Shown here piece by piece: positions 23,305 through 35,262 of a DNA stretch of 64,000 nucleotides. Position 1 is the first letter of the stretch. Every line of letters starts with the position of its first letter. A model generated the notes under the pieces. The model saw only the letters and a list, made by a program, of their open reading frames with translations. It ran no database searches and was not told the DNA's origin. The translations under genes were made by a program, and so were the position numbers. Location: NCBI RefSeq assembly GCF_015832195.1, contig NW_024037374.1, positions 5,185,331 to 5,249,330 on the forward strand. Direction: 5' to 3'. The stretch is from Motacilla alba alba (Eukaryota > Chordata > Aves > Passeriformes > Motacillidae).

Positions 23305-24075
23305 TATGATAAATAGGTGTGATTCCTGCTGACAAAATTGAAACAGTAATCAATGTTGATACAGTAATTAATATTTGGAAATAATAAAATGGTTAAAAAG
23401 TGAAATGCCAGGAAGAAGGGAGGGAGGCGTCCTCCCCCCTTTCTCCTGCAGATGTTCAGGACAGGAAGGAGTAAGAGATAAAATATTACTAAATTTATCA
23501 GAAGTAGAGGGAAAACTTGGGTGGAAATCAGGAATATGTTAATTTTATGAGATTTATTGCTTTAATGTTAGAACATGGCATTGGTTTACATAATGTTAGT
23601 TTTGGCTCATATTATACCAGCTTGGTGCACATGTGTAATCCAAAGGTGAAATAAAGGACACCTGAGGAAGAGAAGCCTTCCTCAGATGATCCCCAAAGAG
23701 TGGTGCAACCACCTAAAAGAGATGGTGGCACACGCATGATGAAGATGATGATAAGGGTGAAGATAGGATTGTGACGAATTGAAAATGGGAGGAGATGGTG
23801 ATGGTACACAGCATAAAAAGGGGAATTGTAACTTAACGACCTTGTATGTGAGGTGGCAGGGGTCCCAAAACGCTTGCACTCCATACCCCGTGGTAATCTT
23901 TTGCTTATGTGCTATTAAAAGAACGAAATTATACCTCATTTTAACCAAATTATACTGCCAATATTTTGAGTGTATTCAATTTTCTATGTTCTAAACTACT
24001 TCAATAAAATTGCTGCTACATTAAATTTTGTTTGGTTTTTTTAATTTGTGATTGGATAACTGAGCAAACATAACA
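23305..24075 (+). mobile_element. Solo LTR, inverted-pair copy A
   Basis: A 771-bp element beginning TATGATAAATAGG (copy B has TGTGATAAATAGG) and ending CAAACATAACA. The 4-bp word CATG flanks both ends (23,301-23,304 and 24,076-24,079), consistent with a target duplication. It matches the element at 61,717-62,483 in the opposite orientation over its entire length with few differences. ATTAAA/AATAAA words lie near 23,895-24,005. Antisense open frames here are not genes. It sits directly against the 3' edge of a CR1 fragment. Confidence 0.85.
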
Positions 24076-24081
24076 CATGAT

Positions 24082-24605
24082 TTGTGTTGGAAGGACCTTA
24101 AAAATCATCTAGTAAAACCACCCTACCGTGGACATGGATGCCTTCCACTAGACTGGGTTGCTCCAAGCCCTATCCAACCTAGCCATGAATACCCATGCCA
24201 CAGGTCCTTTGGACAACCTGTGCCAGAGCCTCACCACTCTCTCAGTGAAGTATTTCTTCCCACTATCCGGTCTCAACCTGTCCTCTTTCAGTTTGAATCC
24301 ATCCCCCCTTGTCCTGTCACTCCATAACCCTGTAAACCATTGCTCTCCATATTTCTCCTTATAAATAAGACCTTATTTATTCAGCCTCTCCTTATAAATT
24401 AGGCCCTTTCTAAAAGGCCACAATTAGGTCATGCCAGAGCCTCCTCTCCAGACTAAACAATCCCAATTCCCTCAGCCTCACCTCATAGCAGATGACCTTC
24501 ATCCTGCAAACCACCTTTTGCCCCTTCTCTGGACTCTCCCCAGAAGTCCATGTCCTTCCTGTGCTGGGTGGGGATCCCAGAGCTGGATGGGAGAATGCAG
24601 AAACT
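24082..24605 (-). mobile_element. CR1 LINE fragment, 3' end
   Basis: Antisense CR1 signature: TTGGAAGGACCTTAAAAATCAT at the 3' side, GGATGCCTTCCACTAGAC, TCAACCTGTCCTCTTTCAGTTT-like text, and the coding remnant [12 protein letters not shown] read on the minus strand at about 24,430-24,480. It is multiply frameshifted. The usual terminal octamer repeat is missing where the LTR at 23,305-24,075 abuts it. Confidence 0.9.
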
Positions 24606-25448
24606 TCAAAATGTCTGTAAACATTCAGTAGGCAATATTTGGTTTTAGTTCCAATATTGAAAAGGCAGTGTATTTTTTTGAATATAATTTCTTGAAGGTA
24701 CTTTGAAAATCCCTCTGACAGTGCTGCCTCAGAACAAATAAACAGCACAGAGATTGAAGTTGCAGCCCTTGAATTTCTGGAATAATTTTGCAGGCTGTAT
24801 GCCTTAATTTCTAGGAATTATTAGGCAGGCTTTTTTCAGAAACAATTTGAAGTTGCAAAGGTTTACATATAAAAAAGGAGTTCTTGCAGGGGAACAACTT
24901 CATAATCAATGAATTAGTTTTTGCTTTAGCTATAAATTATATTGGGGCAGGCCATCTCTTTGTAAAGAAGCAGGAATATTAGGAAGAGTTCTTGTTTCAG
25001 TACTATTTCAGGAAAAAACGCATTATTCCGGATCCCAGAGCATGTAGGAAGTATATAAAGAAAAACAATGAGTAAAGGGATTAAAAAATAAAAGCCAAAG
25101 GCAAATAAGCTGTTGACTAAGGTGTTATTCACTGGTGGAAGAAAACAGTGTGTTCCGCAGTTGTTTACAGCAGAGCATGGTGTGGGAAGCATTGTGCCAG
25201 TGGATGCCTTATGCACTGCAAACATGTGACAAATTCAGAAGATGACAGGCAGCAGTTCTGGTCAAGTTTAAGGGTACTATTTATTTTTTCTTTATTTATT
25301 GTCTTAGAGTTAGTTGTTAAGATAAAGTACAGCTTTGAAATACAAGCCTGAACAATACATTAAAATTTTTTTTCAGAAAGGCTGGCTGCACTGTTTTATA
25401 CCTCCATCAGCAGTACAGTCCATGTAATTACAATTTATTATCAGTGTT
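24606..25448. other. Intergenic DNA, nothing recognised
   Basis: AT-rich sequence with no recognisable gene or repeat family. Confidence 0.5.
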
Positions 25449-26112
25449 TGTCTTGGTTTGGAAAGACAGATGTCTGCTAAGGAAGGCAGGGGCCTCCCCT
25501 GAAATGGAAAAAAAAAATGTAAACCCCCTCCCTCCGAATTGTTATAAATTTGAAAATAAGGGGCTGTCAGGCAAAAATATGGGAACAGGAGTAACCGTTC
25601 TTTAATAGGGAATTAAAAAAAAAAAAACCAACAAAAAAACAATGCAGTAAACCAAAACACCACTGACAGAATACAACCTGACACCCTGTTGGTCAGGGTG
25701 TTGCTAGCAGTCCAATTGGAATTGTGGCTACAGTCCTCTTGGAGTGTCAGGTGTGGTTCTGTTGAAGCAGGGATCCTATAGAAAAGGTGTAGTCTTCCTC
25801 TGAAGATTCAGTGGAAGAAGAGGTAGCTGCTGTTCCTCTGGAAAATCCAGTGAGAAGCCATGCTGGTGTTCCAGAATCTCAAGATTATATCCCCGTAGGA
25901 ATGCTTGGCTCCTCCCTCTGGGCAGAGCATCTCACAATGGGATGCTGTAGTTCTTATCAGTCATGCAGTGACATTCAGTAGCCCATTATCAGCAGATGTC
26001 TCCCCAGAGGAAGGAGTGATTGTGGAAGAGATAAGGAAAACTGCCCACTTAACAGAAGGCAACTGCCATACAGGTGGCAAATAGAATACAAATTGCTTGG
26101 CAATCCAGGACA
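25449..26112 (-). mobile_element. Solo LTR, near-complete
   Basis: A 664-bp element. On the minus strand it starts TGTCCTGGATTGCC at 26,112 and ends AAACCAAGACA at 25,449, with inverted ends TGTC(C)TGG/CCA(A)GACA. A TATA-like GGATATAATC lies near 25,890 and ATTAAAGAAC near 25,600, in the order promoter then polyadenylation signal, which fixes the minus orientation. GTGTT and ATGTT flank it, a 5-bp target duplication with one mismatch. Confidence 0.8.
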
Positions 26113-26213
26113 ATGTTCAAAACTGCTTATTTGTTATTGAGTCAACACAGATAAAGGAACTGGTCTCACAGAATCAAAAATCTTGACATTTTATAAATTA
26201 TTTTTAAGTCCTT

Positions 26214-26881
26214 TGTGAAAAAAACATATTATATGCTTGGCTCTTTGCAAATGTTAAAAGGGATACTATATGTGTTATGTTGGAAAGTTATGTTGTATTA
26301 CTGTATTACATTAATTTGTAGTACTGTATTAATCCTTTTTAAGTAGTGTGGTAAAAATAGTTTTAGGCTATAACATAATATTAAAATAGAAACCATGCGA
26401 TGTAAGATACTTTTCTAACTAGCTCAAAGAATAGATAAGATAAGCAAGAAATTCTTCACACAGAGATAACAGCAACAAGACACCAAAATTCCAAGAGAAA
26501 AATTATTGCCCCCTTATCGGGAAGAACCAGACTTTGGGGAGCCAAAACATTACATTAATTTACAAGATGAGGGGGGAAGTTGACAATAACCAGAAAACAC
26601 CCTTTGTTTGGAAAGAATTTTTGAATAATGTGTGAGATATATGAATATGCAACAAGCTATTGCTTTTAAGAGTTAATTCTTTGTCAACGAGGTGTGCTTT
26701 TGTGTAGCAGAGAGAGCAAAATGCACCCAGACATCTGTAATTCTTTGCTTTTTATTGTCCTTTATTATCCTAACTCTGATTGTCCCAATTCTTAAGTCTC
26801 TAATTTTTATTACTATTTTTATAACTAATTTATTACTATTAAACTTTTAAAATTTTAAAACAAGTATTGATGTTTTTCACA
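26214..26881. mobile_element. Solo ERV-type LTR, copy 2 of a pair
   Basis: A 668-bp element with inverted ends TGTGAAAAAAACAT and ATGTTTTTCACA, in the same orientation as and aligned throughout to 4,463-5,139. Shared blocks include AGATAACAGCAACAAGACACCAA, TTACAAGATGAGGGGG and GAGATATATGAATATGCAACA. CCTT occurs just outside both ends, a shorter match than the clean CTTCA of copy 1. Internal indels include a duplicated TGTATTACTGTATTA stretch at about 26,294-26,330. Confidence 0.8.
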
Positions 26882-29479
26882 CCTTCAACTGCCCATAGAG
26901 AAGACATTCTAAAAAACAAACACAAAAAACCCTGTCAACCTGACACAAAATAAGGAAGAATTCACGGCTTCTATATTTCATCCAGCACAGCATGCCACAC
27001 TTATACTTGCTCAGAGTCACTTTAAGGACAGCTGATTTACTCTTGCAGAATTTGAATGCAATAAGGCTGAAAAAATGCATCTTTCCAGCTCCTCAGATGG
27101 GATTTCACAAATGGAACAGGCATTTTCACAAATGCCTGTTCAGTTCAATAAAAGTGACATTCATTCCTCAGGTTGGCTCCCTCCTCACTTCTCTAAGGTT
27201 TATCTGAATTACTTGTTTCCTTGATCCCCAAACAGAGGCAGAGCACTCTCATATTCACTAAAATGGTCATTTATGTTGTTTATTCAAAAGTCCCTGGATG
27301 CTTGAAATATTGTAAAAATTACTTCAAATTTCTTAGAAAGAGTAGCTGCAGCACCTTAATATACAATTATGATTCATCACCAATATAATGGGCTGGGAAC
27401 ACACTTTCAGCTTGGACAGCTACCTGCTTCATCAGAGATTGCCAAACAGCTCTGGAGAAACAAAACAAAGGGCACGGGGTTCTTCAAAATATCTTTGCAG
27501 TCACCACTTCCTCCCTCCTGCCTTTTGCTTAAGGTAAAAGAAACCAAACATTTCATTGTTATTGCTGCTGTTTATTATGAAACCTATAATAAAAATCAAG
27601 GTTTTTTTTTTCTTCATCTTCCATTTCTAAATTCAACAAAGCTCTCTGAGGTAAAAATAACCAAGAGCTGAGTATGATGGAATCTTCACAACTTCGTGCC
27701 CTCCTCATGGCCTTGATTGGGTTCTCACATAGTGATGGCTTCACAGTTTTCACAGCTGTTATTTCCTGTTGGAAGATAGTGGGATAATCGAAGTTACTCT
27801 ACTTATCTGTATAGAAATATTTTAATCTCAATTAAACCCGCATGCTAGAAAGGAACACAAGTGCAAATTTTAGTGACATGGCTGGATTTGTCCGCATTAC
27901 TTTTGCTCTGGCCTTTGACTGCTCTCTTCTGCTGTGTCAGGGAGAAGGTAACACAAAATCACTACTCATTGGAGCACAGACTAAGACAATGAATAAAGTG
28001 ACAGAAATAAGGAAATTTCCTAGGAAGTACAAACTGGCACTGTGACCACTTGCAAAGTCAGTATACATGAAGCCTCACATTGAAGACAGAAAATGCTCTT
28101 TGATGGGTGAACAACTTAGTGACCTATATTCAGTTAGAAGGTGTGAAAGGGAAGGAATTGCTCCCTATAAATCAGGATTTGCTGAGCAGCTGGACTAACT
28201 GCTGCTGCCCAGAGTTGAGGAGTCCACAGGGATTTACTGATGATTGTTGGCAGGCCCTTCATATGTGATCTCTACAAACTAACAAAGCAGAGATAATGGA
28301 CAATGCGATGGACAAATTTAGTATTGATAAGAGCTTGGCAACATGCTTGGCAAAGCTTCACTCAAACCTCCTGAAGTCATTTTAACCACTCAGAAAAAGA
28401 ACCTGGCTGACACTGTGTGGGGAACAATAAAACACCCAGTAGTAGGCAGGGAGGCAAGCAAAAACAGAAGGGGGAAAATGTACTGCACTTCATTTAATAA
28501 GGCTGCTTTCATAATCACTAAAAAGGCTGCTTGATCTGAAAGAAAATAACCTCCACACATTTATCTGACATTTATTATTGGCAGTTTATACTCTTGATTG
28601 TTTATTATACCATGTGCCAGACTGTAATTTAGTCAAGAGAGCTTCATTAACCTGAGGAAGAATACAAGCATAAGAAATTATTTATTGTTACTGTTTCAGA
28701 GGAAAATCATTGTATTGTGGCTAATACAACTGTTGCTTGTTCTCTTGACTGAGTCATCTTTTTCCTATACTGAGGAAAAGAATAAGCACAACCATTTATT
28801 TATTTGGACCCACTTATAGTGTATGGAATCAAAAGACTGTTGCATTGTTTAAAGAAATAAATTACCATTTTTAAGTAAACCAGAATTAAAATTTACATAC
28901 TTATATTTGTAGTTAGTTATATCCAGCTGTATAAATGGCAAATAAGTGTATTTCATTTTTGTGTTTTATCAAGTGTAAAAAAAATGTACTTCTAGACTAT
29001 ACTTTCCTTTATGGTGGAGTTTGTTCCCTCTCCTCTCAGACCAGTTTTTTTGCTGCTGACAATTTCAGGACCTTGCATCTCTTGAATTATGCTGCTGCCT
29101 CAGTCCCCTGTGGCAAAAGCTCATCTGAAATTTCAGGGTGCATGGATGTAACTCCTCATATTTGTTGTATTTATCATTGTGCTGATTCCCAATTACCTTG
29201 GGTATGCTAATATATTGAAGGAGTTGAAATGCAGGTAGTGTTCTTAGTTTCATACAGATGGCTTAATGTGGGAGACAAGAAGAGTCTCATAGAATAAGTA
29301 GGAGGCCTTTGCTCACTTTGTTCCATTTTACTCTCTGACAATTCAAGAAAAGCACTGTGGGAAATGTACAGCTGGCATGAAGACAAAAACAAGTCGTGTA
29401 AGCTTCCCATGGACAACACTTAATCAGAATGCAGAGGAATGCATGGACAGCAAGACAGGAGGTGGCACATGGCCAATGT
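26882..29479. other. Intergenic DNA, no gene recognised
   Basis: About 2.6 kb with no exon chain or named repeat. A plus-strand frame at 27,842-28,045 has a hydrophobic segment resembling a signal peptide and a donor-like GTAACA after it, but no matching downstream exon. Confidence 0.5.
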
Positions 29480-29641
29480 GTTTGTTTAGTTAACAAAGAA
29501 TGCTATCAAGTATAATTTTAGCCAGAGTATTTTTAGCACATATAAAAGCCTAGCCCAGTCATATGATACATAACACCTTGCATGATGGTAATAAACTTGA
29601 TTCTCTTTGGAAGCAAGAGGGTCTGTGTCTTCATTCACGAC
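29480..29641 (+). mobile_element. LTR 3' remnant (U3 end, R, U5)
   Basis: A TATA-like CATATAAAAGCC at about 29,539, then AATAAAC at about 29,591 and an ending in CATTCACGACA at 29,641. Promoter, polyadenylation signal and terminal CA in this spacing are typical of an LTR. The 5' boundary is not resolved. Confidence 0.55.
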
Positions 29642-31221
29642 AGCTTAAAATTAGTTTAGGGTGCTGGGGTTGTCCTTTTATTAGTAATAAATGGTGGCAG
29701 TAGCATCTGTCCACACTGTAATTCTTCCCTCTGCTGGGAAGAATAGCAGACTGCTGATATGATTGTTGTGCAAGAACACTAGCATTCCTTTTTTTTCTTT
29801 CAAACCGGGTTAGTTTATGTATAATTTTATTGGAATCAGCATACTAATGCAGCATGAGTGATGTGATTTACGTTTGAATTCAATACTTTTGAATCTTCAT
29901 GCATGTGATACATTGCAATGTAATGAAACCAACACTTGCTTGCTTAGCTGTATGAAATTGCTTAGTTGTTTCCTTCACTTTTTTGTAAAAAAAAATCTCA
30001 CTAAGACCAGTTCTCCATTATGAAAATCTTGAAATTATGTGCTGGGGTCCCTGATGAAAACCACAGACATCTGGAGGTGCTGCTGAGGTGGAGATAGGTG
30101 CTAGAAATGATTCTGTATCTGTGAGCTCAATAGGAGGCAGGAGCTGATGTCTGCTACAGCCTTGGTAAACTTTGGCATAGAGGTGGGTAGGAAGCTTAGC
30201 TTGCTTAAAGCTGCACTGCTGGGCTGGAAGTCAGAAAATTCATAGACTTACATAGCTCATGGCATCACTGAGGATCTGAGGAACCCACTCTCTGGATGGG
30301 GAGGGAATGCAGTATGTCCTGGATGAAAGGTCAAACATGGCCTTGAAAACACAGACTGATAGGAAAACAGAGACAGATTTTCCCAGCAGGAGGATGTCAA
30401 GAGGAGAGATTTGGCGACACCAGTGCAACCTGAGGAGGGAGGTCTGCCCACTGAGGATGTCCACAGCACTTACTGGCAGTTCACCATCAGCTCTATGAAT
30501 AATAAGACACTATAAAGAAGCTCTTACATTTCCAAATGTTTCTTTCTTAAGCCAGCTCAGCCTTGAAATTGCTGAGACCCATGCCAGCATCGAGCTACAA
30601 ATCCATAAATAAGCTTATTTAATTACTAGTCTTATGGTTAATAATTGTTTGGGCAAACAGCAGTAGCAAGCCCTACAAACAAGTCCTGCCTAGGCTTATG
30701 CTGAGTTTCTGCCGGTTCCCTGTACAATACTAACAAAGCTCATAAGCTATTTTGATTGTCTCATTCTTTCAAGCATTTATTGATTTAAATACATTAGTTC
30801 TCAATCACAGTAGACATTGGGGAGCTGATGGTAAATCATACCAACTCTCATACTTTAGATGGCTCTAAATTTACCACATCTGGTAGACTTGAGGTGGCTA
30901 TACATTCTTTTAGTGGCCATAATGCTTGTCAGGCTTTGGAAAAGCCTGCAGGTGTTGTGCTGCCTTATATTTGGAGCACTGCTAGGAGCCAGAGAGCCTT
31001 TCAGGGCTCATTTCTCATTTAATCCCATCGTGGCAGAGCCCTTTCTAGTGTTAGGGTTCTCTTGTGCCTTCCTCTTGAAAAAGCCCTACATCAAAAAAAT
31101 AGTGTCAGTCAAGGTGTTATGGATAAGGGTCAAAATTCATATTTGATTTAGGTGAATAGCAAATGTAATATAGTATAAAATATATTAGAAGTAGTTATAG
31201 GAATTAAAGGATTGGATTCTA
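29642..31221. other. Intergenic DNA, nothing recognised
   Basis: No gene or named repeat. The 30,240-30,490 stretch is somewhat GC-richer but has no recognisable content. Confidence 0.5.
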
Positions 31222-31975
31222 TGTGGGGACCGTGTCTGGACATGTTTCAGAGAAACCAGGGAAAGACAGCCAGTAGGATTGAGAAACCGAGACACACACA
31301 CATACCTCACCAAAAGACTACATTTACATGTGAAGCACCACAGTAACTCAGGGTTTCGAGGTTTTAGTTAAGCAAAGAATTACACCATCAACAACACACC
31401 TGAATACTCAAGACCGGAGGGAAGGAGCTAACACTATTCAGACTTATAATCTGTTTCTGGGAATTCTCTTAGTTTGTAAAGGGACTTCCAGTAAGGAATG
31501 AATATCTGGTATTTGGAATGTTAACAAGGATATCTCTCTCGGTATGGAACAATGTGGATTGTAAGCATGATCGTTTGAGTCCTGTCTAGCACAAGACCAG
31601 AAGTCAATGAATTATTCCCGAAGACATCGAGGACTGGACCATCTTTCATCAGATAGCATTCTACTAGACCGGAGAAACCTTTGGGAATTGCTTGATTAAG
31701 AAAGGACAAAGGACTTCCTAGCCCGCGGCAAGAAAAAGAGTATAAAACCGAGACTCGAGACTGCGATGGTGTGCCGCTGCACTCTGGAGCTGCCAGGGCT
31801 CAGAGATGTATAGCGTGTCACCCAGGGTCTATTCCCGGGCTAGACTCTGTCCGTTTCGTGGCTGACCAAAATTCTGTCATTTGAACGTGAAATAAATTTT
31901 GTTATTTTTTATTATATCATAATTCAGCTATGGCAAATTATTTATAAAATTAGATTGGCAATTTCATTCATAACA
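31222..31975 (+). mobile_element. Probable solo LTR with TATA box and polyadenylation signal
   Basis: Starts TGTGGGGACCG and ends TTCATTCATAACA. TATAAAACC is at 31,741, followed by a short GC-richer R-like region and AATAAA at 31,891. The promoter-to-signal spacing of about 150 bp is LTR-like. No second copy is present in the window and no clear target duplication was found, so the edges are provisional. Confidence 0.6.
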
Positions 31976-32411
31976 AAGGTCACCGTCAAGCATGGCTTCA
32001 ACTTCTCCCCACCAGAGTATCATGTGGAGCAGCTGTACACAGATTGGCTTTCTAAAAGGCTTCATGGTGGCTATGATTTATGCCATAGTGCCTTAGGAAT
32101 GTAAAATAAATCTCAGCTCTGTGAGATGAGACCTTACCTTTGAATGTACAAATTCCCTACCTCCAAAGAGCAAAGTGAGAACAGATGCTTAGGTAGATAA
32201 GCATATGAAGCTGCTGGCTTCAAATGAAATGTGCAGGAGCTTTAAGTTAATCCTTTCCACCACAATTCTGGTTACAATATTAAACATTCCATGCCCAAAA
32301 TAAAATAAAAATTTCCTGGTTTCAGACTGAAAGGCAATTATTTCACATACAGCTGGTTATAATTTTTCTAGAAAAAACCGTTCTCTTGAAAGGTGACTGG
32401 GAGTGTTTCGT
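31976..32411. other. Intergenic spacer, nothing recognised
   Basis: About 430 bp of AT-rich sequence between two LTRs, unassigned. Confidence 0.5.
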
Positions 32412-33475
32412 TGCTGGGGTTTAGGATTTTCCTTATTTTAGGACATTTTCTCCCATTATGTTGCTTAGAGACAATAACAACCGGTACTTAAGAAAGACTA
32501 AAGAAGTTGCCACAGCTCAGGGGAAGAGTGCAGTTGGCTACTCTCTCTTTACCTGGGTATTCTCTTGGAGGGACAGAGATTTGGGCTGGGTGAAGGGACT
32601 GGGCACAGCTCTTCGCTCTTGTCGGCATAGAAGGGGGAGACAGGCTGCAGTCGCTGTGGAGAATTTGCCACCACTGTGGGGTTCCAGCTCCTGCTGCCTT
32701 CTCCCACCATGACTGGAGCTCTATTTGTAAAAGCAGCGGATGCACTGGGACCTTATTAACGCCTGACCTCATTAACAAATGACTCTCATGATCCACCCCA
32801 GTGTGTGAGGGGAAACCTGGCGACTCCAAGCCCCGTACGCCTCTCCCGGCAGTGGTTGGGAGCTGGGCTGCTGCTGCCCAGCTCCACCGTTCTTCTGCCA
32901 CTGCTCCACAGTTTTTTTACTACGCTGGAGCCACGCACCCCTTGACTGCCAGGACACTCCGCGGCTCGTGGTACAGCTGCCAAGTTTCTGCTACCTCTTG
33001 CTTGCTACTCCAGGTGAGCCTGCCCTGCTGTCCCAGCCCCACGAGGTTCCTGTTGCATCCCATTTTTGCCATCAAGCCTGTCTGTCATTACCACGTAATG
33101 GGGGATGCTGCTAAGCTCACGTGGCACCACCCCCTGCAGGCGTGGGGAAATCATCGCACCCACCCTGCCTGGACGGGAGCCACCACCTGCCAGCTGTGAC
33201 CGGAACTGCACCGAAGGGGAAATAGCGTAAGGAGCGGGAAGAGACTGTTTATTGGGTTTTCTGTTCTTGTTTGTTAGTGCTGTCATTGTTATTGATTGTT
33301 TGCCTTGTTATACATACATATAATAGTAAAGAACTGTTATTCTTTTTCTCATATCTGTGCCGGAAAGCCCCTTAGTTTCAAAGTTGTAAGAATTCAGAGG
33401 AAACGGGGTCATATCCTCCATTCCAAGGGAGGTTCCTGCCTCCCTTGGCAGACACCTATTTTTTAAACCAAGGCA
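32412..33475 (+). mobile_element. Long solo LTR of the AACCAAGGCA-ending family
   Basis: A 1,064-bp element starting TGCTGGGGTTTAGG and ending TTTAAACCAAGGCA, imperfect inverted repeats of each other. Its 5' part aligns to the LTR at 7,448 and its last ~150 bp to those at 7,448 and 25,449 (GGAGGTTCCTGCCTCCC, GGCAGACACC). The GC-rich centre (32,800-33,200) is LTR promoter sequence. AATAGTAAAGAA near 33,321 may serve as a weak polyadenylation signal. Flanking words do not match, so no target duplication is claimed. Confidence 0.7.
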
Positions 33476-34830
33476 TTTATTTATGAGTGCTCTTATAAAT
33501 TATATTGAATTTTGATTAAATATTTTTTTATTCTTCATTAAAACACTTGGATATTTTCTATCATTGATTTTTTTTTATTTAAAAAGGTATTCTTTTTCTT
33601 GCAAGACAAAGTTACTGTAAAGTCCTACTCCTGCTCCTCCCTCCTGAATTCTGTGTCAAGTGGTAGTTTATCCTGGAGAATCCCATTCAACTAATGCAAC
33701 TTCATTACATTGTGGTTAGTAATTTTTCAGATAAACGTGAAAATATGATCTCCTGGTTGCCACATGAAAGTAAGTCTGCATTGCTGCCACAGGTGTGACT
33801 TCCCACACAGGAAGACATTCCCACTACAACGGGAATGATTTAGCTAGCTTGCTAAGTGGTTAACAACAAGGTGACAAAAGCAGAGAAGGATGACCTCTGT
33901 GAAAACACTGGTGATTTTAAGTATTTAATGGAAACTTTTTACTGCTCTTCCCTACTTGATTCAGGCAGGTATTGAAACTTTCTGAGAATGCATGGACAAA
34001 TGCAGCCATAAAGCAACTGAGAAAAGAGATCTGCTCACCCTCCATCCAAGGACACCATGCAGTACTGGCAAGGCAGAGCCAGCTTAGGTAAGTTTGTCAG
34101 TGAAGATGCACCTATTGGGTAGCATTGCCTGAGAATATTGTGCTGACTTCTAGATTGCCCTTTCCCCAGCCTGCAACAGAATGTTTGAAATACAACAGTG
34201 TCTTGCTGTTTGCTGATTGCACAATATTTTGGGGGTTTGGGTTTTTTTTCTGATCTAGGTTTTTAATAGTCCATCAGTCTCTGCGCATATTTAGTCCTTC
34301 CTAACACAGTGTTAGGAATAAAGCAGTTTTAACCATTCACATATAGTGGCAAATTAAAATTTGGGGGCTGAAAATGCATTTTCTGTGAAAAATAAAAAAT
34401 TTCTACAGCTGGTTCTGTACAGTATTACAGTATTGAATAAAGGCATGATGACACTTCTGATCACATTCTCCTGTGATGGATTTGGGTATTCCCACTAAAG
34501 ATTCCCTTCACCTTGGTCTCCATTCAAGTACACGATGCTTGATCTGCAGCGAGGCCTGTGAGGGACAGCCCATAGGTTTTCAGCTTTGGCAAATTAGCCT
34601 CTAATCTCCTGGAAACAGAACAGTGAGTGGGAACTTGCCACTGCTTACCAGAGCCCAGGCTAGCTCTCTGATGTACCGAAGCAGTGACAATAGTGGGCAA
34701 CTGCCCTGGCTGGGCTGAAGCAGAACCTTAAGGTAGAACCTTAGAGTTATTGCAGCTCTAACCCAAGAAGCAGTGCTCCAATGTGGCAAGGCAGGGATGG
34801 GTAAAAAAGGCATAGGAGACTCTCAAGCGG
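33476..34830. other. Intergenic DNA, nothing recognised
   Basis: No gene or named repeat. The stretch next to the LTR at 34,831 may include its unrecognised edge. Confidence 0.5.
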
Positions 34831-35262
34831 TGAAGTTCTGCTTTAACCAGTTTACTTGGTCGAAGGGATCAAGCCACATGGAGCACACACATTGAATGGA
34901 TCAGTGCAGAATGAACCCCAAGCACTGCTGTGCATGGGACTATAAAGCCCCAAAAAACAGAAGGTGGATACAACTGATAAACCAAGAGAGTAACACTTAA
35001 AGTGTGGTTTTGGGACAACAACTAATCAGGGTAAGGGGAGGAGAGAGGGCTCAGTTGGGGATTGGTTCAGGGGTGAGTGACAGGGAAAGTTCCAGAACAA
35101 GGGGCAGGGTTACCTTGACAGGCAGGGCAGAAGGGGCAGGGTTGCCTTGAAAGGCAGGGAAGGGTCTGGAACAAGGGGAGGGCATATCTTGAGGGACAGC
35201 TTGAAGGGAGGGCACAACTTAGGGAGATACCGCTTAAGGAAAACATAGGGGACAACAGAACA
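34831..35262 (-). mobile_element. Probable solo LTR
   Basis: On the minus strand it starts TGTTCTGTTGTCCCC and includes a TATA-like GGCTTTATAGTCC at about 34,945 and an end near GCAGAACTTCA. The interior has tandem GGGCAGGGTTGCCTTGA-type units at 35,100-35,160. The right neighbour carries AATAAA-rich sequence. No target duplication found, so the edges are provisional. Confidence 0.5.

Noticed and set aside
23612..24364. Frames of 66-90 codons on both strands and the similar 112-codon frame at 61,844-62,182
   Set aside because: They lie in the two inverted LTR copies or the adjacent CR1. The similarity between them reflects the repeat, not a gene family.
27842..28045. Frame with a signal-peptide-like segment and a GTAACA donor, considered as a possible OTOR or secreted-protein first exon
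   Set aside because: The segment does not match otoraplin, no downstream SH3 exon is found, and the strand is opposite to that expected for OTOR relative to SNRPB2.
32488..33286. Frames of about 85-137 codons in a GC-rich patch, possible gene or CpG island
   Set aside because: The patch is the body of an LTR (32,412-33,475) with recognisable family ends.
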